Assembly: GCA_002683195.1 (NCBI GenBank)
Contig: NYSW01000063.1
Coordinates: 34,298-98,297, forward strand
Origin: Phycisphaerae bacterium
Lineage (GTDB): Bacteria; Planctomycetota; Phycisphaerae; Phycisphaerales; SM1A02
Length of the DNA stretch: 64,000 nt
Direction of reading: 5' to 3'
Part shown: positions 33,607 through 42,300 of the stretch, one piece after another
Numbering within the stretch: the stretch's first letter is position 1
How the letters are laid out: each line of letters starts with the position of its first letter
The notes under the pieces: generated by a model
The model's database searches: none
What the model saw: only the letters and a program-made list of their open reading frames with translations
Told to the model about the DNA's origin: nothing
Translations under genes and position numbers: made by a program

Positions 33607-35546
33607 ATCGTACGATCTCGGCCGCCACCGTGGTTGCGATCCCACGCATCCAGCACTTCCAGCAGCGTTGGACCGTACTCGCTCAACTTTCGTCGGCCGA
33701 GACCGCGGATGCCGGCCATGGTCTCGACGCTCGAGGGTCGGATTCGAGCCAGATCCCGAAGCACGGCATCGGTGGCGATGACGTAGGCGGGTTTGGCCTT
33801 GGCGGTCGCGAGTTCTCTTCGTCGGGCCCGAAGTTCTTCGAAGAGTTCCCGGTCGACCCCGGAGAAGTCCGCGGCGTCGCGTCCGGTGACCGACGGTTGA
33901 ACTCGTGAGGCCCGACCTCGGGCCGGCTTGGCGAGTTCGACTTCCCGCTCTCCCCGGAGCACCGGGACACCGTCGGTGGCGAGGGTCAGGACCGGTCGGT
34001 CTCCGCCGGTCCGCACGAGGCAGCCCAGGGCGGTGAGCTGACCGATCAGATCGGTCACCTGGGACTTCGTCAGGTCGCTCAGGATTCCGAAGGTGGAGAG
34101 TCCGCTGTGGTCCATCGAGCGGATTCGCTCGGTGTTGCCACCAACCAGGATGTCCGCAAGATGTCCGGCTCCGAACTGTTGCCCGAGCGTGCCGAGGCGA
34201 GCCACGCAGGAGAGGATCTTGCGGGCGACGGTGGTGGCATCCTCGAGCCGTTCGATTTCCCCGAGGCAGGCGTCGCAGGCGCCGCATCCGCCTTCTTCAG
34301 CGTCCGATCCGTTCCATTCATGCCCGAAATATTCGACCACGGCTCGGTGCCGGCATCCGAGGCCTCGGCACCAGGCCGAAGTCTCTGCCAGAAGATCGAG
34401 CTGAGCTCGGGTGTTTCGGGCGACCAGGGTCGGATCCCCGCCGTCCGCGATCGCATCCTCGGCCGAGCGTTCGATCAGGCTTTGCCATCTGGCGGCGTCC
34501 GATGCCGCGTGCAGGAGTACGCATTCCGCGGACAGGCCGTCTCGCCCCGCTCGCCCCGCTTCCTGCTGGTAGTGCTCGAGTGACTTCGGCATGTTGGCGT
34601 GGATCACGCATCGAACATCACTGCGGTCGATGCCCATGCCGAAGGCGACGGTGGCGACCACCACCGGGAGGCGATCGGCCTGGAACTTCTCGTGCACGGA
34701 TGCCCGCTTCGCCGCGGGCAGGCCGGCGTGATAGCAGGCGGCCTGAATGCCTCGGTCGACCAGTCGTTTGGCGATTCGTTCGGTTTCGGCTCGCGTCTGG
34801 ACGTAGATGATGGAGGCGTCCCCGGGATGGCCCTTGAGCACTTCGAGGATCTGGCTGATGGCATCGGTTCTCGGTTTCACCCGATAGATCAGGTTTGGCC
34901 GATCGACCGATCCCACGACTCGGGCGGGATCCTCGAGTCGGAGCTGATCGACGATGTCGTCGCGGACCCGAGGCGTCGCGGTCGCGGTGCAGGCGAGCAT
35001 CGGGACGTTCGGCATCTGGGCTCGAATGTCCGCGAGTCGTCGGTAGTCGGGACGGAAATCATGCCCCCACTGGCTGATGCAGTGGGCCTCGTCGATGGCG
35101 ATGAGGCAGGGGTCCGCGTCGGCCAGGATCTCCAGAATCGGTCCGAGGGCGAGGCGTTCGGGGGCGAGGTAGAGCACCGGGACCCGCCCGTGCACGAAAT
35201 CCCGGAGAACCTGCCGATTTTCTTCTTCGCTGAGCAGGCCATGCAACGCGGCTGCCGGAACGCCGCTGGCTCGGAGGCTGTCGACCTGGTCCTTCATCAG
35301 GCTGACCAGCGGACTGAGCACGATCGCCGGTCGTTCGCGGACGAGGGGTGGGAGCTGGTAGCACACCGACTTGCCGCCACCCGTGGGGAGGACGAGGAGG
35401 GTGTCACGACCCTCGAGCACCGAGGTCACGGCCTGGCGTTGCATGGGACGCAGCGCATCGTGGCCCCAGAATTCGCGGAGGATGGAATCCGCCCGGTCGA
35501 GATCACCTTCCAATTCGGTCATCGATGATCCTGCCGGATCGTTCAT
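33603..35546 (-). CDS. recQ: ATP-dependent DNA helicase RecQ
   Basis: 647 residues from ATG 35546, overlapping the dacB stop (ATGA). A superfamily 2 3'-5' helicase. Motif I LPTGGGKSVCYQ (residues 54-65), motif II DEAH (152-155) with the RecQ-specific CISQWGHDFRPDYR, motif III ACTATATP, motif VI QEAGRAGRDG. Zinc cysteines CGACDAC follow the helicase core, then the winged-helix RQC region and an HRDC domain at the C-terminus (LRARRRELATAKAKPAYVI). Complete and typical. Converges with scpA. Confidence 0.96.
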   Translation of the reverse strand: MNDPAGSSMTELEGDLDRADSILREFWGHDALRPMQRQAVTSVLEGRDTLLVLPTGGGKSVCYQLPPLVRERPAIVLSPLVSLMKDQVDSLRASGVPAAALHGLLSEEENRQVLRDFVHGRVPVLYLAPERLALGPILEILADADPCLIAIDEAHCISQWGHDFRPDYRRLADIRAQMPNVPMLACTATATPRVRDDIVDQLRLEDPARVVGSVDRPNLIYRVKPRTDAISQILEVLKGHPGDASIIYVQTRAETERIAKRLVDRGIQAACYHAGLPAAKRASVHEKFQADRLPVVVATVAFGMGIDRSDVRCVIHANMPKSLEHYQQEAGRAGRDGLSAECVLLHAASDAARWQSLIERSAEDAIADGGDPTLVARNTRAQLDLLAETSAWCRGLGCRHRAVVEYFGHEWNGSDAEEGGCGACDACLGEIERLEDATTVARKILSCVARLGTLGQQFGAGHLADILVGGNTERIRSMDHSGLSTFGILSDLTKSQVTDLIGQLTALGCLVRTGGDRPVLTLATDGVPVLRGEREVELAKPARGRASRVQPSVTGRDAADFSGVDRELFEELRARRRELATAKAKPAYVIATDAVLRDLARIRPSSVETMAGIRGLGRRKLSEYGPTLLEVLDAWDRNHGGGRDRTI

Positions 35547-37252
35547 GAGTCGCGACCGTGATTCGCGATTTCGCGGGCGACTCGTTCCTGCAGCGCCTTC
35601 GCGCCTCGTACGTTCGCGGCGACGCCGTTGCAGAGCACGCTGAAGGTCCAGCGGCGGCCGTCGGGGCCGGTCACGAAGCCACTGAGCGTGCTGACCCCGC
35701 TGATGTAGCCGCTCTTGCCGTCGACTCGCCAGCCGTTGGGGAGGTCGCGGAAGCGTCGGCCGAGCGTGCCGTCGTCGGGGTCGCCGCCAGTGGAAAGACT
35801 CTCCACGAAGAGCTCTCGCAGGGCCGGATCGTCATCGAAGGAATCCAGCCAGGCGGTGATGAACGAGGCGGTGACTCGATTGTCGCGGGAAAGTCCGGAG
35901 CCGTCCTCGATCTTCAATCCTTCCACCAGCCTGGCGGATTCGGGGCCGAGTCTCTCGCGGGCGATCTCCTGGATCGTGGAGTCGGCATCGGACCACCGAC
36001 CGGGAACGTCGCGACGTTCGTGCACCGTTCGCTTCAGCAAGGCCTCGGCGTAGAGATTCTGGCTCTGCTCGTTGCACCGCTCGACGATTCGATCGATGGG
36101 AGATCGGATCACCGGTCCGACCGTCGCCGCCTGCTCGGCGTTCTCGACGCTTCCGCGTCGGATGGCCGCGACCTCGAGGCCGGCTTGTTCGATGCGATTG
36201 GCGAGCAGTTTCCCGAGCATCATTCCGGGGTCGTGGATGGTCAGCTCCAGTGGAGCCTGCTGCTCGCTGAATCTTCCCTTGACCCCACCCCGGAACGTGA
36301 GCTTGTTCGAGGTCGGGGTACGACTGATCCAGCCTGACGGCTTGCCGTTCTTGCCCACCCGGGTTGAACGGTTTCGCGAGCCCGCGAGAATCCACGGAGC
36401 GGCCGGCCGCATGTCGGACCAGTCCGGGGTGCCGCCGCCGGAGGCATCCGGACGGAAGTGAAAGGTGTTTCGGTGGAAGTTCAGGCCGCCGACTTCGGCT
36501 GCATAACGCTTCAGTCGGTCATTTGGATTCCAGCCGTCATGCCAACCCTTGGACTCGAAGATCGAGTCGTCGATCACGATGTTGATCGGAGGAAGGGGTG
36601 CGGATTCTCCGCCGTTCCGTCGTCGATGATCCCGAATGATCGCATCCACCCAGAATCCGAGCAACGCCTCTTCGTCGAGTTCGCGGCGTTCGCCATTGCG
36701 GTCCCGGAAGCGAAGCAGATCGAAGAACGCCGGATCGCCGAGGGCGGGGTCGCCGTCGCCCAGCAGCACGTAGTCGTCGCCCACTCGAATCACGCGGGTC
36801 TCGAACTGGAAGTCCGGTCCGAGCTCGTGCAGCGCCGCCCCGGTGGTGACGACTTTGAGATTGCTGGCGGGAACCATGGAGCGATCGGCCTCGATCGCCA
36901 CGAGTTCTCGTCCCGGTCCGGAACCGTCATCGCAGGCTCGGACGCTGACCGCGATCACACCCTTGCCGAAGTCGATGTCATTCATCGCCCGCTGGATGCG
37001 TCGCTTGAGGAGGGCTTCGGACTCCGCGGAGGCCCGGGGGGGAGAGGCGGCAACCGGTCGTGGGACGACTTCCGGCCGCGGGGTGTCCACCGCAACCGGG
37101 CGAGGGGTTTCCGCGGTGGCGGATTCCGGTCGGACGAGCCCGGGAACCACGAGGATCGCCAGGATGGTTCCGAACGCGAGCAGCAGACCACGCACGACTC
37201 TTCGAGTTCGGACGCGGCGTCGGATGGATCGGGGGGATACTGGTTGGTACAT
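35543..37252 (-). CDS. dacB: D-alanyl-D-alanine carboxypeptidase/endopeptidase (PBP4, peptidase S13)
   Basis: 569 residues from ATG 37252, where a GGAGG lies 12 nt upstream; ATG 37273 and an ATG at 37351 are in frame. An N-terminal basic cytosolic part is followed by one membrane anchor (GLLLAFGTILAILVVPGLV) and a proline-rich linker. Penicillin-binding motifs: SNLK (Ser130, Lys133), DGSGLSRDN (SxN motif) and DGKSGYISG (KTG-like). It trims or cross-link-cleaves peptidoglycan in the periplasm. The stop overlaps recQ, an unrelated function. The sigma-like gene at 37357 is divergent, so both promoters lie in about 100 nt. Confidence 0.92.
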   Translation of the reverse strand: MYQPVSPRSIRRRVRTRRVVRGLLLAFGTILAILVVPGLVRPESATAETPRPVAVDTPRPEVVPRPVAASPPRASAESEALLKRRIQRAMNDIDFGKGVIAVSVRACDDGSGPGRELVAIEADRSMVPASNLKVVTTGAALHELGPDFQFETRVIRVGDDYVLLGDGDPALGDPAFFDLLRFRDRNGERRELDEEALLGFWVDAIIRDHRRRNGGESAPLPPINIVIDDSIFESKGWHDGWNPNDRLKRYAAEVGGLNFHRNTFHFRPDASGGGTPDWSDMRPAAPWILAGSRNRSTRVGKNGKPSGWISRTPTSNKLTFRGGVKGRFSEQQAPLELTIHDPGMMLGKLLANRIEQAGLEVAAIRRGSVENAEQAATVGPVIRSPIDRIVERCNEQSQNLYAEALLKRTVHERRDVPGRWSDADSTIQEIARERLGPESARLVEGLKIEDGSGLSRDNRVTASFITAWLDSFDDDPALRELFVESLSTGGDPDDGTLGRRFRDLPNGWRVDGKSGYISGVSTLSGFVTGPDGRRWTFSVLCNGVAANVRGAKALQERVAREIANHGRDS

Positions 37253-37356
37253 CAAGTCGAGGAGCCTCCGCATCCTTGCGTCGAGTCGCCTGCTTCCGGC
37301 CCCGGAGTCTATCGGGCTGGCCGTGAGGTTTCTCCAACCTCTACCATTCATCCTCC

Positions 37357-37872
37357 ATGCGACGTTTGTTCGACAACTTCGGCTCCTCGGCTCGATCCCG
37401 ATCCTCGCGATCGGCGAGGTCGAGGCGGATCGCTCGCCTGCTCCACGCCCTCGGCGAGCCGGCGAAACTGGCGGAAGAGCATGGGCGGGCGATCGCCGGT
37501 CGGATTGCCGACGGGCCCCGGGGGGAGCGGCTTGCGATCCTCGAGCATCGGGACCGGACGACCGGCGGCGGAGATCGAGGGCGGGAAGCCTGGGTGCTCC
37601 GAGTGGTGCTTGGCTGGTCCGATCGAGATGCCGCCAAGGCCCTGGATTGTTCTCGAACCGCCTTGGAGGGCCATCTCCGCACGGTTTCCGACCGCTTTGA
37701 CGCGGATGATGTCGCAGCCCTGCGCCGAGGAATCAGTGCGGTGGGAGGGATCGCGATGGAGGACCAGCGTCGATCTCAATCGCCCTCGACCAGCTGGTCG
37801 AGACTCCGGCCTCTGGCCGGGATGGCGATGGTGGCCGTGGGGCTCGTCCTGGTGATCCGATGGCTCGGCTGA
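37357..37872 (+). CDS. Sigma-70 region-4-like HTH protein with a C-terminal membrane segment
   Basis: 171 residues from ATG 37357, no clear ribosome-binding site. A very basic start (SSARSRSSRSARSRRIARLL) is followed by a helical region and an HTH-like stretch LRVVLGWSDRDAAKALDCSRTALEGHLRTV (about 81-110), similar in pattern to sigma-70 region 4.2 (W-S-x-x-x-A-A-x-A-L-x-x-S-x-x-A-x-x-x-H-L). Region 2 is absent, so it is not a complete sigma factor. The C-terminus ends in one hydrophobic segment (LAGMAMVAVGLVLVIRW), which would tether it to the membrane. The next gene follows after 29 nt and is also membrane-anchored. Confidence 0.65.
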   Translation: MRRLFDNFGSSARSRSSRSARSRRIARLLHALGEPAKLAEEHGRAIAGRIADGPRGERLAILEHRDRTTGGGDRGREAWVLRVVLGWSDRDAAKALDCSRTALEGHLRTVSDRFDADDVAALRRGISAVGGIAMEDQRRSQSPSTSWSRLRPLAGMAMVAVGLVLVIRWLG

Positions 37873-37901
37873 ACGGGTGGCGACCATCCTATGATCCGGA
37901 C

Positions 37902-38537
37902 ATGAAACGGCACGCCATTTCGAGAAGTACGGCTCGGCGAGGGGGGATTCGGCCCTGGTTGCTGCTCGCGTTGGTGACTGGAATCACGGCGATGCTGGTT
38001 CGACTGTTCGTCGTCAACCTGCCGGGACCTCCGAGATTCGATCCGCTCACCATCGAACCGGGGTCGGAAGCGGGAGAACGGGGGCACTTTGGAATCACCT
38101 TGTCACTCGGCGATCCGACGGCTTCCACCGACCGGGCCTGGCGAACTCGTACCTTCGGCTTCGTCGACGGGCGGCCCGGGCCAACGAATCGGCTGGAGGG
38201 GATCGATCTTCAGGCGGGCGAATGGACCTACGTCTGCCGAGTCCCTCTGGCTCGTTCTGAAACAACGCCCGCGACCCTTCTGTTCGAAACCAACAACGCC
38301 CGAGTGGTGGTTCGGTCGGAGGATGCGGTGATTCTCGAGGGTGGCGGCGAGGGTGCGGCGTCGAGCCGATCCAACTCTCTGCTGCTGCCGGTGGGTGTTG
38401 GTGAACTGTTGGTCGAGGTGAAACCGCTCGGGCCGCGTTCCTCGCTGGCGGGAGCCTGGCACCCGCCGGGGAATCCCGAAGAACGCCGAAATCTTCGCAG
38501 CCTCGCCGAGCCGGCTCCAGATCAGGGCCGCGACTGA
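37902..38537 (+). CDS. Hypothetical membrane-anchored protein
   Basis: 211 residues from ATG 37902. Basic N-terminus then one membrane segment (WLLLALVTGITAMLVRLFVV, about 19-38), then a beta-rich domain with no identified family (GHFGITLSLGDP, EWTYVCRVPLA, ARVVVRSEDAVILEGG, LLLPVGVGELLVEVKP). Probably exposed to the periplasm. Co-directional with the sigma-region-4-like gene, 29 nt downstream of it, so possibly a partner. It ends at the hairpin before tsf, with which it converges. Confidence 0.7.
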   Translation: MKRHAISRSTARRGGIRPWLLLALVTGITAMLVRLFVVNLPGPPRFDPLTIEPGSEAGERGHFGITLSLGDPTASTDRAWRTRTFGFVDGRPGPTNRLEGIDLQAGEWTYVCRVPLARSETTPATLLFETNNARVVVRSEDAVILEGGGEGAASSRSNSLLLPVGVGELLVEVKPLGPRSSLAGAWHPPGNPEERRNLRSLAEPAPDQGRD

Positions 38538-38549
38538 GTTCGGAGCATG

Positions 38550-38575
38550 AAAAAGCCCGGTCCGAAGACCGGGCT
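38550..38575. terminator. Terminator after tsf (minus) and the hypothetical gene (plus)
   Basis: AGCCCGGTC-CGAA-GACCGGGCT: a 9-bp stem with a 4-nt loop. On the minus strand it is followed by a T5 run (A-run 38550-38554 on plus), good for tsf; on the plus strand by CTCTCTC. It is 46 nt beyond the tsf stop. Confidence 0.85.
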
Positions 38576-38621
38576 CTCTCTGGCTTTCATCGGTGGAACC
38601 CGATCGGGTTCCGCCGTTGGA

Positions 38622-39428
38622 TCACTCGGCGCCGACCTGATAGCGGACGAACGCCTTGAGGCTTGCGCCGGCGGGAAGAAGCTCTCGGATCTGCTTCGTC
38701 TCGTCACGAACGAACTTCTGGCCGAGGAGGGTGACCTCCTCGTAGAACTTTCGGATCTTGCCTTCGGCGATCTTTTCTGCGATCTCCGGGGGCTTGCCGC
38801 TGTTTTCGGCTTCCGCCTTGGCCTCACCCATCTTCAGGGCGACCAGTTCGGCCGGCAGGCCGGTCTGATCGACGGCCATGGGCGTGGGCATGTGGGCCGC
38901 CACGTGCTGGCAGATCCCGGTGGCGACATCCTGGGGGACGTCACCTTCGAACTGCAGAAGCACACCGAGCTTCGAGTCGTGATGGAGGTAGGAGCCGAAG
39001 CTTCCACCGCTCATCTTCACGCCTCGAGCCATCGACAGGTTCTCGCCGGTGGTGATCCGGACGTCGTCGAGGAGCTTTCGCTCGGCGTCACCCAGTTCGA
39101 TATCGCCGTCCGCGCCTGTGAGGGCGGCCTTGGCGATGGTGGCGGACATGTCGCGGAACGAATCGTTCCGGGCGGTGAAGTCGGTCTCGGCCCGCATCTC
39201 AAGGATCACGGCCTTGTCACCATCGATGTCGATGGTGATGCAGCCTTCGCCCGCGGCCCGATCGGCCCGGGTATCCATCTTGCCCTTGAGCTTCTCGCGC
39301 AGGGCCTCTTCGGCGGCTGCGGCGTCGCCGCCGGCCTCGATGAGCGCCTTCTTGCAGTCCATCATTCCCAGGCCGGTCTTCTGGCGGAGGGCCATCACGT
39401 CCTTGGCATTGACGTCGGTGGTGGACAT
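38622..39428 (-). CDS. tsf: Translation elongation factor Ts
   Basis: 268 residues from ATG 39428. Guanine nucleotide exchange factor for EF-Tu. The N-terminal UBA-like domain has the signature VMALRQKTGLGMMDCKKALIEAGGDAAAAEEAL; the core has ARAETDFTARNDSF-like sequence (MRAETDFTARNDSFRD), DIELGDAERKLLDDV and QHVAAHMPTPM. The usual VALEVNCETDFVA motif is present in altered form (VILEMRAETDFTA). Downstream of rpsB by 53 nt, the usual bacterial pair; pyrH and frr are not here. A terminator follows. Confidence 0.96.
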   Translation of the reverse strand: MSTTDVNAKDVMALRQKTGLGMMDCKKALIEAGGDAAAAEEALREKLKGKMDTRADRAAGEGCITIDIDGDKAVILEMRAETDFTARNDSFRDMSATIAKAALTGADGDIELGDAERKLLDDVRITTGENLSMARGVKMSGGSFGSYLHHDSKLGVLLQFEGDVPQDVATGICQHVAAHMPTPMAVDQTGLPAELVALKMGEAKAEAENSGKPPEIAEKIAEGKIRKFYEEVTLLGQKFVRDETKQIRELLPAGASLKAFVRYQVGAE

Positions 39429-39481
39429 CGTCGGTTCCGTTTTACGTTGATCTGAGGAAAGTGTGATGACGTTCCGGGGCT

Positions 39482-40366
39482 TCAGGCCCCGGAGGTCTCG
39501 GTAGGGGCGCCGGCATCAGCAGGAGCGTCGGTGGCGGGAGCAGCAGGTTCGGCTGGAGCGGCGGCCGCTTCCGGAGCCTTTTCTGCGTTGCCATCGGCGC
39601 GGAACTGACTTCGACTGGAACGTCGCCGGGGTGCGTTGTCATCGCCCTCGGTGTCGCCCTCACGGCTTGCAGCCGCGGCGAGAGCGGCCTGCTGCTTGCC
39701 TTCGGTCGCGGCGGCACAGAGTTCGCGGACCACGACGTCGATCGAACGCATCGAGTCGTCGTTGCCCGGAATCGGGATGTCCGCGAGGTTGGGATCGCCA
39801 TCGGTATCGATGAGACAGATGGTGGGGATGCCCAGATTGCGAGCCTCGTTGAGCGCGTTCTTCTCGCGATTCACGTCGACCACGATCATCGCGCCGGGCA
39901 GGTTGCCCATGTTGCGGATGCCGTTGAGGTTTCGGTGGATCTTTCGCTGCTCACGCATCAACTGCGACTCCATCTTCTTGGAGTACGACTTGATCTCGCC
40001 GCTTTCGATCAGCTGATCGAGTTCTTCGAGTCGCTTGAGCCGTTCGCGGATGGTCCGGAAGTTGGTGAGCGTTCCGCCCAGCCATCGTTCGGTGACGTAA
40101 GGCTGGTTGACATCGGTGCAGTACTTCTCGATGGCGCTCTGCGCCTGTCGCTTGGTACCGACGAACACGACATCCTTGCCCTGGGAAGCGACCTTCTGGA
40201 CGAGCTTCCGGGCGAGCAGGAGACCCTTGATGGTCTCCTTGATGTCGATGATGTCGATCTGGTTCCGGGTCGCGAAGATGTACGGTCGCATCTTCGGGTT
40301 CCAATTGCTCCGGCGCTGGCCGAAGTGGATGCCCGCTTCGATGAGTTCCTTGACGAGGGATGCCAT
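39482..40366 (-). CDS. rpsB: 30S ribosomal protein S2
   Basis: 294 residues from ATG 40366. Landmarks: LIEAGIHFGQRRSNWNPKMRPYIF, FVGTKRQAQSAIEKYC, RWLGGTLTNFRTIRERLKRLEEL, LPGAMIVVDVNREKNALNEARNLGIPTICLIDTDGDP. The core ends near residue 230. The remaining 60 residues are an extension of low complexity: a basic, arginine/serine patch (RRRSSRSQFR), then an alanine/proline-rich acidic tail. The core is typical and complete. First of the rpsB-tsf operon. Confidence 0.96.
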   Translation of the reverse strand: MASLVKELIEAGIHFGQRRSNWNPKMRPYIFATRNQIDIIDIKETIKGLLLARKLVQKVASQGKDVVFVGTKRQAQSAIEKYCTDVNQPYVTERWLGGTLTNFRTIRERLKRLEELDQLIESGEIKSYSKKMESQLMREQRKIHRNLNGIRNMGNLPGAMIVVDVNREKNALNEARNLGIPTICLIDTDGDPNLADIPIPGNDDSMRSIDVVVRELCAAATEGKQQAALAAAASREGDTEGDDNAPRRRSSRSQFRADGNAEKAPEAAAAPAEPAAPATDAPADAGAPTETSGA

Positions 40367-40877
40367 GACAGGGACCTTTCCGCCCGGCGAATCAACGCGG
40401 GGCTTGAACGACCGAAGATGGTCGCGAGACTGCAGCGACACCTGCGATTCATTCCGGTGGTGAACCCGCTTCGTCGTGGAGCGAGGTCGGAGGATCGCGA
40501 GAGGGCGCTTGACCGAACGTGAGTTGAATCCGATACGTCGCGGATTCGAAACGATGCGACCCGTTGAAACGGGCCACGAGGACTCCGGAAGGCCACCACG
40601 ACCTGCCGGTCGACTCGTCGGGGGATGAACCCGGGCCGATCGAGAACGAATCGGAAAGGATAACCACCCCCCGCTCCGGAAGCAATGAACCAAACCGGGT
40701 TTCGGGGTCGCTGCGGGGGTCCAGAAGAGGGTCCGGGAATGGTGACGGCGGGTCACTTGCCCCCGGGCAGGCCGGGAAAGCCCGGAATCGTGTCCGGGCG
40801 TACCATGAACAGCGGGCTTGAGACTTGCTTTCAATCTCCGAATTCATCCCTCCGAACCCCTACACAGGCGATTCCCC
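40367..40877. other. Divergent leader/promoter region of rpsB and the phosphohexomutase gene
   Basis: About 510 nt without a convincing gene. Two inverted repeats lie 160-210 nt upstream of rpsB: GAATCCG-N8-CGGATTC (40526-40547) and CCCGTT-GA-AACGGG (40560-40573). These could be part of a structured rpsB leader (S2 autoregulation is known in other bacteria) or operators. The remainder looks like unremarkable GC-rich spacer. Confidence 0.5.
40526..40573 (-). promoter_or_regulatory. Pair of inverted repeats upstream of rpsB
   Basis: Arms GAATCCG/CGGATTC with an 8-nt spacer, and 12 nt further CCCGTT/AACGGG with a 2-nt spacer. On the minus strand both lie upstream of rpsB; whether they are transcribed is unknown. 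Candidate leader structure or protein-binding sites. Confidence 0.35.
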
Positions 40878-42269
40878 GTGATCGGCAAGGTCTTCAAGGC
40901 GAACGATGTCCGAGCCATCCACCCCCGACCTCTGAGTGAGAAGGTCGCCTGGCAGGTGGGGCATGGCTCGGCGGTCCATTTACTCCAGATGGCCCGGGAG
41001 ACCGGGCGGTTGGACCCCATGGCCAGGGCGGTGGTGGTCGGTCACGACATGCGGAAAAGTTCGCCATCGCTGGTCGCCAGTCTCATCGACGGCCTGAGGG
41101 ATGGTGGCGCCCGGGTCATCGATATCGGATTGGTCGACACCCCCGCGGTCTACTTCGCGATCAATCGCTTCGACACGGCGGGGGGCATCGAAGTCACTGC
41201 CAGTCACAATCCGGCCAATTACAACGGTTTCAAGATCTCGGGTCTTCACGCCCGGCCGATCGGTACCGGGACCGGCCTCGAAGAGGTCAAGCGGCTCTCC
41301 GCGATGGCTGATCGTCAGCGGACGCCATCGAGTGAGAGCGCGATCGAACATCGCGACATCTGGCCCGACTACCGAGACTTCCTCTTGGAACGGCTCGATC
41401 CCCGCGTTCGTTCGGGCGAACGGCGATTCCGAATCGCGGTCGACGCTTCGAACGGGATGGCCGGAGCGATGGTGCCCGCGATCTTCGGCGAGGTGCCGGG
41501 GCTGGATCTGATCGAACTCAACTTCGACATGCCCGGAACCTTCGTGCACGAACCGAATCCTCTGGTCGAATCCAATCTTGCCCAGCTCCGCGAAGCCGTG
41601 GTCTCCCAGAAAGCGGATTTCGGTGTCTGTTTCGATGGTGATGCCGATCGCTGCATGATCGTGGATGAAGGCGGCCGGACGGTCGGTTGTGATCTGCAGC
41701 TCGCCTGGATGGTTCGCCCGGTGCTGAAACAGAATCCCGGCGCTTCGATCGTCTACGACGTTCGCTCCAGTCGAGCAGTGCGGGAAGCGATCGAAAAGGG
41801 GGGTGGCGTGCCGGTGGAGAGTCGGGTCGGCCACGTCTTCATGAAAGAGGCGTTGCGGAACACCGGGGCGCCGATCGGCGGCGAACTCTCCGGACATTTC
41901 TACTTCGCGGATCATTTCGGAACCGATTCCGGCGCCCGGTCGTTCATCGAGGTCTGTAATCTTCTGGCCGATGGCGGCACCGTTTCCAAGGCTGTTTCGC
42001 CTCATGATCGGTACGCCCGGAGCGGCGAGATCAACTTCGAAGTCGAGTCCATCGAGGAAGCTCTGGAATTGGTCGACGAGGAACTGGGATCGCACGAGGT
42101 CTCTCGTCTCGATGGCGTGAGCCACGACCTCGGTGACTGGTGGAGCAATGTGCGGGCGAGCAACACCGAGCCACTGCTCCGGCTCAACGTCGAGGCGCAG
42201 GATCAAGCCACGCTTGATGCGGCGCTCGAGCGATTTCGAAACCTTCTGGGCACGCCGGTCGATCACTGA
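40878..42269 (+). CDS. Phosphomannomutase/phosphoglucomutase
   Basis: 463 residues from GTG 40878 (MIGKVFKANDVRAIHP...); an upstream TTG at 40818 would add 20 residues. Alpha-D-phosphohexomutase of the PMM/PGM type, interconverting hexose 6- and 1-phosphates for cell-surface sugars. Active serine loop EVTASHNPANYNGFK, metal loop CFDGDADRCMIV, sugar loop GGELSGHFYFAD, and C-terminal phosphate loop RASNTEPLLRLNVEA are all present. Length fits PMM/PGM rather than GlmM. Followed after 31 nt by the membrane NTPase gene. Confidence 0.93.
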   Translation: MIGKVFKANDVRAIHPRPLSEKVAWQVGHGSAVHLLQMARETGRLDPMARAVVVGHDMRKSSPSLVASLIDGLRDGGARVIDIGLVDTPAVYFAINRFDTAGGIEVTASHNPANYNGFKISGLHARPIGTGTGLEEVKRLSAMADRQRTPSSESAIEHRDIWPDYRDFLLERLDPRVRSGERRFRIAVDASNGMAGAMVPAIFGEVPGLDLIELNFDMPGTFVHEPNPLVESNLAQLREAVVSQKADFGVCFDGDADRCMIVDEGGRTVGCDLQLAWMVRPVLKQNPGASIVYDVRSSRAVREAIEKGGGVPVESRVGHVFMKEALRNTGAPIGGELSGHFYFADHFGTDSGARSFIEVCNLLADGGTVSKAVSPHDRYARSGEINFEVESIEEALELVDEELGSHEVSRLDGVSHDLGDWWSNVRASNTEPLLRLNVEAQDQATLDAALERFRNLLGTPVDH

Positions 42270-42300
42270 CGGACGGCCTCGCGATCATTCGGAGAACCCC

